DNA of 64,000 bases from Dactylis glomerata (taxonomy: Eukaryota; Streptophyta; Magnoliopsida; Poales; Poaceae), in assembly GCA_007115705.1 (NCBI GenBank), contig QXEO01001043.1, positions 1,096,585-1,160,584 of the forward strand, read 5' to 3'. The notes below the pieces were generated by a model. The model ran no database searches and was not told the origin of the DNA. It saw nothing but the letters and a program-made list of their open reading frames with translations. Both the position numbers and the translations under genes were made by a program. This document shows positions 34,811 to 46,467 of this stretch, in pieces. Positions within the stretch are counted from its first letter, which is position 1. Every line of letters starts with the position of its first letter.

Positions 34811-36832
34811 ATGCTGCTGGGCTGCAGGTCCCTCTCATCCTGGGTACGCCGCCTCGTCGCCTGCATGGGGTGCGTGTCTCCCCTCTCTCTCTCTGTCTCT
34901 CACTCACCCCCCGTTTCGTCCGTACTGTCACCCGATGTAGCCGCAGCGAGCTCGATCGGGTTCAGGGATTAGGGCTCGTGCTGTGCCCCCCGCATGGAGG
35001 CCAATAGGATTGAGAGAAAGTGGATCCTTTTGGCTCCGGTTCTATCTGCAACCATTCCGTCCTGATTCTGATTCTTGCTGTCTGTGCATAAATAGACAGG
35101 TTCGCTCGCCCTTTAAATGTTTATCACCCTGTGGTATGTGGGTGCTGCTTTGGGGAGGCCTCTGTGAATCCGTTGTTCCCATTGTAGGACTGTAGGAGGT
35201 GTTCCATGTGGTGGTATCCGATTCTTCTTTAATGTACATGGCTTACTTTTAGTAGTATAAGAGATACACTCTGTCAGATCTTTTTATTTTCTGGTCAATC
35301 TTTCCTGTTCTTGGAACTGACTTTGTAATTTTGTACCGAAATGCTCTGTCTTGTGATCCCTTTAGGCCGTAGAATAGTGATCCACGATCCAGTTTCGAAA
35401 GCTATCTAGAAACAAATACACATTAACTTTTACGTTTTTAGTTTTTGTTATGGCACACGCCTTTTTTCTCTTGACTCTCAGATACTTGAAGCTAATCGTT
35501 CACTGGTCAATACTGTTTTGCTACAGAGCAGAAGTTGCCTTGGATGCTGTGGCTGCGCTAAGCCTGCTCCGATAACGGCGGTCGATGAGCCTTCGAAAGG
35601 TTTGAGGATCCAAGGCCGTTCGGTAAGGAAGACGAACCTGTCTGGCGGCTTCTGGAGCACGAGCGCGCACGAGGTTGGAAACAGCGCGCTTCAGTCGCAG
35701 AGGAGCATGTCTTCCATCAGCACAGCGCCGCAATCCAGCGATCAGCATGGAGCTGGAAGTAGCAGCAAACCGAACGAGTTTGTAAACCAAGGTATGCAGC
35801 ATGGACCTGAGATCACTCTGTGTGTCGTGCCACATGCTCCATGCATTTTATGTCTTTTTCACTCCATCATGCTGGTTTAGTGTACTGTCAAATAAATTCA
35901 GGTCTACAATTGATTGCTGAAGCTCTTTTCCATGTCCATATATAAGTTTGATTTCAACATTTAATGTCTGGCATGCAGAATTCGTAGTACATGTTGTGTA
36001 CCAGATATCTGTATTCTCTGCGACAATTTGTTCTGATTGTAACAGTCTCAGAATGTAGTTGATGTGAATGTTCACATTATGATCAAGAAGAATCATACAT
36101 CTGAACTGCTGACAACCAATGGAATCCTCAGTTGTTTTATTCTAGTATTTTGTTCTTCGCAGTGTGATGCACAACTATACTGAACTGGATGAAGTGATTG
36201 CGAAAAATAATCTAGTTATCAGGCGTAGTACTTCTGTAGCGTTTTACATGTCAACATATTCATATGAAATGGCTTCCATGTACTAATTTATCCTGTATCT
36301 AAAGGTCTCACCCATTGGAATCAGACTAGACAACAGTGGGTTGGAAACAAGAAGCACAAACCTCGACCTGAAAAGTCTCAAGAGCCAAAAATAAGGTGAG
36401 TTATTATGATTTACTCTCACCCCACCTGAAATACATGAAATGTTTGTTTCTATGGCCTTTAATTCTATTTTGTATTTTTTCCATCCATATTAGTTTGGCT
36501 GTTTTAATTTAAGTTAGGACCATATCTCAGTTCTTTTGTTGATTAAATTCAGGATACTAAATGCTAAACTTGATTTTTGCCAGCTGGAACACAACGTATG
36601 AGAGCCTGCTAGGGAGCAATAAGCCATTCTCCCAACCTATCCCTCTTGCTGTAAGACTACTAAATCATGCAATACAAGATCTTATGCTAAATAAACCACA
36701 CATTTTTTCCACCACGGAGTTTCCCTTGCGTTATAATGTTTCTTTCTGGTACTTAGAAATCAGAACTTTATTTGCAGGAAATGGTAGACTTGCTTGTGGA
36801 CGTCTGGGAGCAGGAAGGCCTATACAGTTAGG
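34811..36832 (+). CDS. Gag1-like clamp domain (DUF4050) protein
   Basis: Five coding exons give a continuous 177-residue protein: 34811-34869, 35529-35791, 36305-36395, 36584-36650 and 36779-36832 (stop TAG). All introns are GT-AG and phases join cleanly. The exon 1/2 join is the least certain because acceptors CAG and AGAG overlap; only the second keeps frame. The N-terminus is Cys-rich (C5, C18, then CLGCCGC from residue 23) and could be lipid-modified. The conserved core is at 109-177: LTHWNQTRQQWVGNKK, then WNTTYESLLGSNKPF and a C-terminal EMVDLLVDVWEQEGLYS. This pattern matches plant proteins annotated DUF4050 or Gag1-like clamp. Their molecular role in plants is not established to my knowledge. 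The gene converges on the MYB gene to the right, with about 890 bp between stop codons. Confidence 0.85.
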
Positions 36833-37114
36833 CAGGGATGGAGCATTTGTTTAAGTCACGTTAATTTCTCGTGTTCCTAAGATTATAGATTGTCAGGAGC
36901 TCTAGGTTGGTGAAAGTGTATACTTGGTGAGCTCGTTCGTGTACTGCCAACTCGCGAACCTTGAACAATATGGCATCTATAACTTCATCAATTGTAATTT
37001 AATACTTCCTGCTTTAATATGATGATGACAGATTGTACATAAGGGTAATAAGCTGGAATATACTTTGCTCCTAAAGGAAAAAAGAGCAATAATAATAAAA
37101 AGGCTTTGATCGTA

Positions 37115-37271
37115 CTCCCTCCGTTTCAAAATATAAGATGTTTTAGCTTTGTGAAGCAAATGTAGCTAGACATCTTTAATGTGTAGATTCACTCGAATAT
37201 ACACACTAAAAGGTGTCTAGATACATTTGATTCACAAACCTAAAACATCTTATATTTAAAAACGGAGGGAG
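37115..37271. mobile_element. Stowaway MITE between the two convergent genes
   Basis: This 157-bp element opens CTCCCTCCGTTTCAAAATA, closes with its inverted copy ending CGGAGGGAG, and is flanked by TA on both sides (37113-37114 and 37272-37273). It may lie in the 3' UTR of either convergent gene. Confidence 0.93.
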
Positions 37272-37721
37272 TACATGGTATGTTAAGAATTTTCTCTTTT
37301 GTAGGACACATTGCTTGTAACTGAAAAAAAAAAATTGCTATCATTTCAGAATAGAAGTCAGTAACAAGCAAATTAACACTTGACCAAAGAACATCTCAAC
37401 ATAGTCCATAAAAAATCACTTGACAGTGTAATATCAATGAATGAAATGGGTCCATAAAAAACATCGACACATCCTTTTACATCACTGGACAGCTCAAGCC
37501 AGCGAAAACAATGCAAATTAAGTTCTGGTTCCATGACTTGTGCTCCTTGAGGAGCAAAGCAAAAGAGACTAGGACACTGCATAAACTGGAAATGTAACAG
37601 CATCTGGACCTGTCCGTTTTCACCACAGATGTATCGGGCGTCGTAGAAAATTACAATTGTTGCAAAGGTTGTTCCTTGAGGAGAAAAGCAGCAGGCACCG
37701 TAACTGTTGTCGGCTTGCATT

Positions 37722-40700
37722 TCAAGATCCAGGCATATGACGAGCACCGGGCATGCTTTTCCAGGAGACTGACTCGAGCCTGTGCTCACGGCCATCACCT
37801 GGAGCTGGCAACTGAACTTCATCACAAGGATGTCCATAGAGGAGTACACTTAATGTATTGTTCATGGGCTGGCACTCTGAGTGTGGTGAATCATCACAAA
37901 AAAATGCTGCTTCTTCTGATGGCCTGCAGAGATCTGGCAAGGGCGAAAAACGCTTGCCTGCAAACATATCATCTGCTTGTTGTGTGCTGTCCTCGAAGAG
38001 ATAGCCTGCAAAGACCAACAGTAAGCTCTATCTGATATTAACTACACTGAAATAAGAGTCAGCAAACTTACTAGGAGGTGATTTTGAAGTTCTAAATTCA
38101 TCCAAAGCACTGCCCTCGAAGAGATTGCCATCAAATATTGAAGAGTGCGGACTCGAAGGGTGGACATATGAAACAGGAGAAACCAAGACTTCATACCCTC
38201 CTTGGAACTTTGTAGGATCCTCTGGTACATGTCCCTGCTGATACACTGCATCCAGCATACCGTTGTTTTGGGAAGGAACACATGCTGGAGAAAAAATTAC
38301 GTTGTCAGCCAGATCAAGAGGAGTTGCTGGGGGCATGTGACACTGCCAGCTATTGATTGATTCGAAGCTGGTACATTGGACTGAAGGGAGCTCCATCTTC
38401 ATGGGCATCTGTATGGCCCCAGAAGTAGAGAAGTTGGAGCCAAAAACTGGCACGCCATTGGCAATTGCAGTATTAAAAGGAACACCATGCACTGTTATTC
38501 CCGAGTTGATATCAGTGTAACAGGACCTCTCGGGCTCATGAGGAAATTGTTCACAAGTGGGACTGCCACCGTATCCTGATACCATGTCAGACGATGCATG
38601 ACGCTTGGAAGGGTTCATGCCATTCAATGGATGAGAATTTGGAATTGTGAAAATTGGGGCAAGAAAATTTTCAGACCGCTTTTTATAGTCCAACTTCTCA
38701 AATATAATATTTTCAAATTCAAGACTAGTTCCCTGTGAGAGCTCATTTGGTCGTTTATTGCCACGCGAATCATCAGGACTGTGAGAGTCCATGTCTTGAT
38801 TTTTCATCCGAGATAGCAAGCCATCTGGATAGAGACCAAGACCAGATTTTGTACGCCTCTTTTTTCTTGTGTTCCAGAAGTTCTTAATTTCATTATCTGT
38901 GCGTCCTGGCAACTGGAAGAACAATAAAAGGTATTCAGTGTCCATCAAGGCTAACTAGCATCAGTAGAAGAAAATAATTTGTACATGCTGGGCACTGAGT
39001 GTCTAGATAAAGGAATTAAAGGAAACTGGAACATTTTCAACTTTCAAGCCACACAATACCAAGAAATAAACAAATCCATAAGGGAGAGAGAGAGACAGAG
39101 AGCTAGAAGATTCCAACAGTTGCCCTGCTATCCAAATAGCCTCACTAGAAAAAATGTGAATGTCGACTGGTGCATAGTTTTTGGCACTAGTAATCTGAGA
39201 TTATTAGTCGACTAATCAAGTTTGACTGCAACCTCTGCTACCAAAGAGGCAAGAACAAAGCGCCCTTCCTATATTACCGGAAAGAAAAACAAATGCACCA
39301 TAGAATATAGACACGGCGCAGAATGCACATTGTTTGCCTATAGACATAGTGCCATGCACCTTTCGAGGTTACTATTGTTGATGTGTGTTTGAAGTGGACT
39401 GCCTAACCCTTTCCATCAATTCGGACTTCTGGTTGCGTTGGCTAGTGCCTCTCACTAAACAATTATACTACCTTCGTTCCAAAATGTAAGCCTTTTTAGA
39501 AAGCTAATTTAGAAAGCCAATTGGTGATTATTGCAAAATGTGATTTTGATGTATATATTCTGAAACCTCAACATATTAAGTTCACATCTCAAATCATGCA
39601 GCACTGAATGATTTGTTATCTGCATACTAGCAGATCAATCAAGAATTACTAATCCACATCTGCTAGTTTTATTGAAATTTCCTCTCAAACAGCAAAATTA
39701 ACTTACGGCTAGTATCATGCAAATATGCAAGTTACACCACAGAAGCAATATAACATAATAGTACGTGATTCAAAATATTAAGAAAATAAATAATAACAAT
39801 GTCCAAACATACCAAGTCACAAGCACAGGAAAATAGCTACCCAGGTTTACACCATTATTGACATTCAAACACGGACTACAATAGACTGTAACATCATTGG
39901 CAGCAATTTATTCAAGAACATCAGCACTAGTTTTGGCCAGAAAAGTGGTGATATCTTAATGATTTGATAGGCACCATAAAATCGTATGTCTGGTAGATAT
40001 CTCCTCAACCATATCTAAGCTCCTGAAAGCATGCTAACATGAGAACTGCTTCTTTGCTGGGAAGAGAACTATTAACTATGCACATTTTAGAACATCTGAT
40101 GCAGTAAATATAAGAGTCTGAAGCTAGTACTTCAAACAAAGATAATTGCATTGCTCGTAGCAGAATATGATGTAATCATGCACAGTAAATATCCCCATCT
40201 ACCATAGACTGAGCGTAGAGGAGGTCAGCTTCTCTTAACAGAACTTAAGCAATGCACGACAACATTACGCAGACAGGAAAATAAAACCAATGACTACAGA
40301 AACACATATGAAAGCACTGCTACTGACAAAGGAAATGCACACAAATTGAACTATAGGCAAGAAAGCCCGTTGATGAGAGGCAAGGGAACCAAACGGTTCG
40401 AAATTCTGCATCTTCCAAGTATGTCAGGGGATACCAAAGTATATCAAATTACTGACAGAAACACAGGAAAGATAATTCCACACTTGCTAACTGAATCTAC
40501 AGATAGAAGAAAAAGGTCTGTATGTACTGGAGATGGAAATAACATGTCAGAGGAAGAAGTTGCCCTGGTCCAGAAGAGGAGACAGCACTCTTCCCAACTC
40601 CCATATGGCTATAGGTCTTGGTAAGCATAGGTAACTAGGTATGAGTTCGGCAAGCCAGCCATCTATAAAAGTCGAGTGCCAAGGATCAGTGCCGACATGT

Positions 40701-41766
40701 ATTCGACGTAGGACAAGGACTAGTCTGCAAACCACCTCTCCTGCTTGGGCCGACTGGACAAAGAATCACCGACTTGATAACTATGGCATGTAGTAGCACA
40801 GCAAAAACCAGTACTTCAGTTCAATTATTAGTTCCTCTAAAGAAGTTCACTTACTAGTTTGTTTTACTTCCTGGCAACTAAGGCCTAACAGGCAGCAAGG
40901 AACTTAAGTAATAACTTACCACATAGTACAACAGCGTACGTGCACACACAACAACGACAGAACTGAAGCATGAATTTGCCTATTGAAATCCTTACAAATA
41001 AATAGTCTTGAAGCTTCATAAATGTTAATACTAAACAAATACTTTGTCTCGATTATACAGAAGAGAGAAGTATTGAAGTTCTCCTAAATATTTACTAACT
41101 GGTAAACAGTAAGTTCTCCACACTAGGCAAATTGTTGGCAGGCTTTGATGAGGATCAATGTTCCTCACATCCAATCCACTAGACTTTTCATTCATAAGAC
41201 TTGTTACTACTGTAGTTATTACCAACCCAAACTACTAGTAACAAGCAAAGAGCAATGGATAATAAACTGCCTAGAGAATCTAGAGGCATGGAAAGAGCAA
41301 GCAAAGTTACCTTGGCCGCCATCTGAGCCCACTTGTTGCCGTGCATGGCATGGAGCTCAATGATGGTCTGCTCCTCCTCCCTGGAGAAGGGCCCCTTCTT
41401 GAGGTGCGGCCTGAGGTGGTTGGCCCAGCGGAGCCGGCAGCTCTTGCCGCAGCGGTTGAGCCCCGCGTTCCTCTGGACCTGGTTCCAGTTCCCCTCGCCG
41501 TGCGCCTCCACGTACGTCCGCAGGCGCTTGTCCTCCTCGGGCGTCCAGGGCCCCTTCTTCAGGGGAGGCCCGCCGACCACATCGCCGCCGGCTCCAGCGC
41601 CAGCCCCGCCTTCCTCCTCCTCGTCGTCCTCCTCTCCGTCGCTGTCCTCAGGCTCCGTCTCGTCGCCGTCGTCGTCGTCGTCGCTGTTGCGTGGCGACAG
41701 CGGCGGCGAGGTCACCTCCTCCTTGGGCTGCGCCAGGAAGCCCATCGCGATCTCGTTCGCCTCCAT
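37722..41766 (-). CDS. GAMYB-type R2R3-MYB transcription factor
   Basis: Three coding exons on the minus strand: 41766-41311, 38912-38072 and 38005-37722, with GT-AG introns of 2398 and 66 bp, giving 526 residues. The first ATG in frame (41764-41766) is chosen; an in-frame GTG upstream is not needed. An acidic run fills residues 28-52. R2 (about 70-121) has W74, W94 and W114; R3 (about 122-172) has F127, W146 and W165 with canonical spacing. The R3 is split by intron 1 after AQMAAK, and exon 2 resumes with LPGRTDNEIKNFWNTRKKRR. That sequence and the LYP segment just after it are typical of the GAMYB subgroup, nuclear activators linked to gibberellin response and anther development. Exon 2 has a miR159 site. 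The length is close to barley GAMYB (about 553). It could be a GAMYB-like paralogue rather than GAMYB itself, because the downstream region differs. Confidence 0.92.
38375..38395 (-). promoter_or_regulatory. miR159 target site in MYB exon 2
   Basis: The 21-nt site on the coding strand, starting TGGAGCTCCCTTCA and ending GTCCAAT, encodes MELPSVQ. Against miR159 it has one terminal mismatch and two G:U wobbles, with a fully paired centre where slicing occurs. GAMYB genes are the classical miR159 targets and carry the site at this position, so post-transcriptional repression is very likely. Confidence 0.9.
38913..41310 (-). other. MYB intron 1 (2.4 kb)
   Basis: The donor GTAACTTTGC is at 41310 and the acceptor TTCTTCCAG ends at 38913. 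It separates the two halves of R3. A Stowaway-like left end (CTACCTTCGTTCCAAAATG) occurs near 39,468 without a clear right end. Short open frames inside are not supported. Confidence 0.85.
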
Positions 41767-41790
41767 CTCCGCAGCAGCTCCCCGTCCCAC

Positions 41791-41940
41791 CTGCCTATAC
41801 CAAAATCAAGAGCAGAAGCGAGGAGAATGCATCAGCACGAATCCAATCTGCAGCAGAATTCACTCCCAGCGCAGGGCGATTCGGCCCGATCGAATCTGAT
41901 ATAGGAAATGGGGGAGGTGGGTCAGCTGTGCGGCGCTCAC
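41791..41940 (-). other. Probable 5' UTR intron of the MYB gene
   Basis: Upstream of the start codon, an acceptor (TATAGGCAG at 41791) and a donor (GTGAGC from 41940) would remove about 150 bp. A leader intron is common in GAMYB genes. Transcript evidence would be needed; this is inferred from the two splice motifs. Confidence 0.45.
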
Positions 41941-42176
41941 CGGCGGGAGGAGACGCCTGGCCGAAACCGATCTGCCGCTGGCTGCGGCGGCGGCGGAGGA
42001 GGAGGAGAGGGAGGGAGGGAGAGACTCGCGATAGCCTTGGAGTCTTCGGAGTTTGGACTGGTTTGCTGCTGCGGGTCAACTGTACAAGTACGGGAAGTCC
42101 AACGCGGAAATGGAGGGGGCTCGCGAGTTCGGCCCAAAATGAGCACGAACGGCTGAGAGGATGGGCTGGCTTCGTT
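41941..42176 (-). promoter_or_regulatory. Probable 5' leader and core promoter of the MYB gene
   Basis: This is GC-rich sequence between the putative leader intron and the MULE-like MITE. It has CGG/CCG runs near 41985-42010 but no clear TATA box. The transcription start is not determined. Confidence 0.35.
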
Positions 42177-42907
42177 CGCAAACGCAATGCTCCGCCCGTT
42201 AGCGGGACGGATTCCCGCTCCGCCCGCGTGGGCGCGATGCTGGGCCGGCCCGTTAACGCGGCGGCAGCTAGATTTTTTCTTTTTCGGTTGGTTTTTTCTA
42301 ATGGTTTTTTCGTTTTACTGTTTTTTCTTCTGGTTTTTCGTTTCCTTTTCGTTTTTCGTTTTTTTCTTTCTTAAATATTTTGAACATTTTTAAAATTCGA
42401 ACATTTTTAATTTTTTGAATTTTTTTATGTTTGAACATTTTTTTTACTTTTGAATATTTTCAAATTTGAACATTTTTTATGTTTGAACATTTTTTTACTT
42501 TTGAATATTTCTACATTTGAACATTTTTACATTTGAACATTTTTTAATTATGAACAATTTTACATTTGAACAATTTTTAAATTTCAAGGAATTCAAAATT
42601 TGTTCATAGTTGAATTTTGTTCATATTCAAAATTTGTTCAAATTTAAATTTTGTTTAAATTTGAAATTTGTTCATATTTCAAATTTTTGTTCATATTCAA
42701 ATTTTGTTCAAATTCACAATTTGTTTAAATATAAAATTTGTTCAAGTTCGAAAAAAATCAAATTCAAAATTTGAAATTGTTCATAATTAAAAAAACAGAA
42801 AGGAAAAAGAAAAAAAGTAGAAAATATAGTGGGCTGGCCCAACAGAGCACTCCTGTGCGGGCGGAGCATCCATCGCTCCCGCTAACGAGCGGGAGGTAGG
42901 AGCGCCC
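42177..42907. mobile_element. MULE-like non-autonomous element in the MYB upstream region
   Basis: The 731-bp segment is flanked by the exact 9-bp direct repeat GGCTTCGTT (42168-42176 and 42908-42916). Both ends are GC-rich inverted repeats sharing CGTTAGCGGG, GCTCCGCCCGC and GGGCC(G/A)GCCC. The interior (about 42270-42820) is AT-rich and consists of many TTTGAACATTTTT or AAATTTTGTTCA repeats, in opposite orientation on the two sides. A 9-bp duplication points to Mutator-type transposition. It encodes nothing. Confidence 0.75.
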
Positions 42908-42916
42908 GGCTTCGTT

Positions 42917-43806
42917 TCCCTGAAGTTCATTCACATTCGGCCTAGAGTATAGTAGTATGATATTAAAAGGCCTAGTGAGAGGTCTATTAATGCTATATTG
43001 GGAGGAAAGGCAAACCCTATTTGACGCTCTCTGTGTCGGCTAGCGACAACACACATGCACAATGAGACTGCTGGCCTCGACCTGTTACTGCCTTTGGCGG
43101 CGACCAGAAAGGAGGAAGACGACATGAGGCGGCAGGGTAGTGACCTCGCCGACGATGGGGATGACGCTGCTAACCACGATGTTGTCGGCGGAGGAGAGGA
43201 ATGAAATTGGTGCGGTGGAGGCGGCAATGACAGAGTGAGTTGGTTCGATGGATACGATGCAGGCAGAAGATGACCGTGTGTTGGTGCATCGCGGCCCATG
43301 TTGGCCTTCATGCGCTCGCCGACAAGGGGCGGATGCACAGGGCGGGCCTAGTGGGCCACCCCGAAATTTGAGAAAAAATATTTTTACCCCTAATTTGAAA
43401 AATATTAGCTACATATATTACTTATTTGATAAATTTTTATTATAACTGGGGAGCGCAAAGAACAAATTAAAGATGTGTCCGCCCTCTAATTATTTCATGT
43501 GTCCGCCACTGTCACCGACGAACACTTCAATTAGGAGCACTCCAAAGGAATAAATTTGCACGAAGCCACTTGGGCTATACATGTTTAAATCGTGATCAAA
43601 GTGTAACTTGCTAATCTCCGGTCAAGATAAATATATAAAAGTCGGTTCGTATTTGGGAACATCACGTCATGACAAATGTCATCTCATCCTAACTTGAAAG
43701 ATTTGACGTTTGTCAATTCATCGTGCCGCAAGTCAAAAGAAATTCACGCGTTCAGTTGGTATATTTTCTTCTTGAATAGTTGCCGACTATTTGGCGCCAA
43801 TGCTAC
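42917..43806. other. Intergenic, no gene recognised
   Basis: Moderately GC-rich sequence with a GGGCGGATGCACAGGGC...CCGCCACTG stretch (43325-43512) that resembles a fragment of a common Triticeae repeat. No supported ORF. Confidence 0.4.
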
Positions 43807-43808
43807 TA

Positions 43809-44025
43809 CTCCATCTTTTTCAGTTTATAAGACTTATACGTGTATCTAGGTAGGCAATTTAACTTATATAAAATAAATTATTTAGTATAAAAATTATATT
43901 ATTAAAAAATAGAACATCTAAAGTTTTTAGTAGCATAATTTTTTTATAATATTTACTTTACACTAAGTTGATCAAATTAATAATTTAGATCCACGTGCAA
44001 GCCTTATAAACTGAGAAGAAGGGAG
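43809..44025. mobile_element. Stowaway-type MITE
   Basis: The 217-bp element has ends CTCCATCTTTTTCAG... and ...CTGAGAAGAAGGGAG. The inverted repeats include CAGTTTATAAG(A/G)CTT and are flanked by TA (43807-43808 and 44026-44027). Confidence 0.85.
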
Positions 44026-44923
44026 TACCACTGGTTCATTCTTGTAGCCGGTGCTAGCTAACTTATGAGCAAAAGACAAGCGTTAATGGGCAAGTTTAGA
44101 CTAATTATAGTAGAAGTAACTAAGGTAGTAACATATAGTAACTATATGAATTGCTAACTAAAGATTTTTATGACAATGCATGATATTAAATAAAGAGAGA
44201 AATAATTATGTTAACTATCATAACATCACACTTTTCAAGATATAATGAGTCTACGAGCTAATTAATGCACTCATGTATGATACTCCCTCAATTTTTATTT
44301 AGTTAGTGTTCGGGGTCTAGTTAAAGTTTCTCAAAACAGGCTTTCGCCCCACTATATTAATATAGCAACCAACAGATACAATCAACAAGAGTATCGAATC
44401 GAAAGAAAATGCTGGGGCAACAGCAAAAACATGCCCAAAGTAGAAAATGGAAATGAAGGCGGATCGATTAAATGATGGTGACCCGCAACGCTGCGTCCTC
44501 CCAAGATGATCCACCCACTCCTAGCACCGAATCGTCAAGTACCAAGCAACACCTTCAAGAAGGAAAGCGAGACGCTGCTGCCGGACCAGCTGGTCCTAGG
44601 GTTTCCCCTGGCATACAAGGGGAAGTAGACATAGGGTAGCCACGACACCCTCCAGGAAGGAATGGTGCCACCCGAAGGCGGCCGACAAGGATTTCTCCCA
44701 AAAAAAACACATCCAAAACCCCTAGGCAATCCGATGGAGAGGAGCCCCGCGAGGTCGAAGCCTCGACACCACCAAACTCGCCATCCACTAGCATGCGCCA
44801 CCACGGTCAAGAAGCCGCCGTTGTCGTCGTGTCACCGAAGCAACTCACGAGGCCTGAGACAGATGTGAAAGGGAGATTGATTCTGGGCCGGTAGTAACGC
44901 GCTCGAGCGGGAGGGAACAACCT

Positions 44924-46467
44924 TGATGTCTACACACACTTTTGTTCTTGTAGACAGTGTTGGGCCTCCAAGTGCAGAGGTTTGTAGACCAGCAACAAGT
45001 TTCCCTTAAGTGGATCACCCAAGGTTTATCGAACTCAGAGAGGAAGAGGTCAAAGCTATCCCTCTCAAACAACCCTGCAATTACGATATAGAAAGTCTCT
45101 TGTGTCCCCAACACACCCAATACACTTGTCAGATGTATAGGTGCACTAGTTCGGCGAAGAGATAGTGAAATACAAGTGGTATAGATGATTATAAGTAGTA
45201 AATGCAATCTGGAATAAAAATGACAGCAAGCAAACAAGTAACAAAACAGCAAGTAAACAGTGTGCAAAGCTTGGAAACAAGGCCTAGGGATCATACTTTC
45301 ACTAGTGGACACACTCCCACCAAATATAACATAATTGAACAAATAAATAACTTCTCTTCACCATGCTACTCTGAATTACTCTCCTATTGAATAACACTAA
45401 TCATTGTGTAGTGGCTACAGAAGCACCCCTTAAAGTTCATCAAGTACTTGACAAACACCGCTCATAGAGATATCCAAATCAAATCACAACTCAAGATAAA
45501 TATTATTGCAACTTAGACCAAGTACTAACACGGTGCACACACTGTCAACATTACACCATGAAAGGAGGAATAGATCACTTCAATACTATCATAGTGATAA
45601 TTATTCTCATAATCCATAAGAGATCACAATCGTAGCCTAGACCAAGTACCACCATGATGCACACACTGTCACCGTTACACCATGGCAGGAGGAATAGATT
45701 ACTTTAATAACACCACTAGAGTACACATAATGCTGAAGAGTAGCATCTACTTATTCAACATGATACAAAGCTCACGATCACATAAAGATCACATCATGGG
45801 AGAGAGAGGTGAACCACATAGCTACCGGTAGAGCCCTCAGCCCTGGGGGAGAACTACTCCCTCCTCATCATAGGAGACAGCAAGGTTGATGGAGATGGCG
45901 GTGAGGTCGATGGAGACGGCGGAGACGGCGATGGAGACCGATGGAGATGGCTCCGGGGGCACTTCCCCGTCCCGGCAGGGTGCCAGAACAGAGACTTTTG
46001 TCCCCCAAAATTTGTCTTTGATGGCGGCGGAGCTGCGGAACTGTTCTGGGAAAAACACCGACTCCCCTAGGGTTTTCCGTCCCGAGGCTTTATATAGGCG
46101 AAGGGGCGTCGTCAGGGGGCTACCAGGGACTCCTCACACATAGGGGGCGCGGCCAGGGGCTGGGCCACGCCGCCCTGGTGTGTGGGGCCCTCGTGGCCCC
46201 ACTCCGTCTCCTCTTCGGTTCTCTGGAAGCTTCCGGGAAAAATAAGACTTCTGGAACTTGTTTCGTCCAATTCCGAGAATATTTCCTATGTAACTTTTCT
46301 GAAACACAAAAATAGCAGAAAACAGGGAACTGGCACTGTGGCATCTTGTCAATAGGTTAGTTCCGGAAATCGCATAAAAACGCCACGAAGTGTAACGAAA
46401 CACAAGGCAAATGGTGTAAAAACAAGCATGGAGCATCAAAAATTATAGATACGTTTGAGACGTATCA
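44924..46467 (-). repeat. E3 LTR, left copy
   Basis: This 1544-bp LTR is closely similar to 50142-51672. It keeps an AAAGATCACAT unit near 45785 that the right copy lacks. A TATA box (minus strand; plus CTTTATATAGG) is near 46088. Confidence 0.92.

Noticed and set aside
40346..40624. 92-codon plus-strand frame within MYB intron 1
   Set aside because: No domain, no splice or promoter context, and antisense to an intron.
41333..42374. Long plus-strand frames opposite MYB exon 1 and upstream
   Set aside because: They are shadows of the GC-rich MYB exon and its leader on the other strand.
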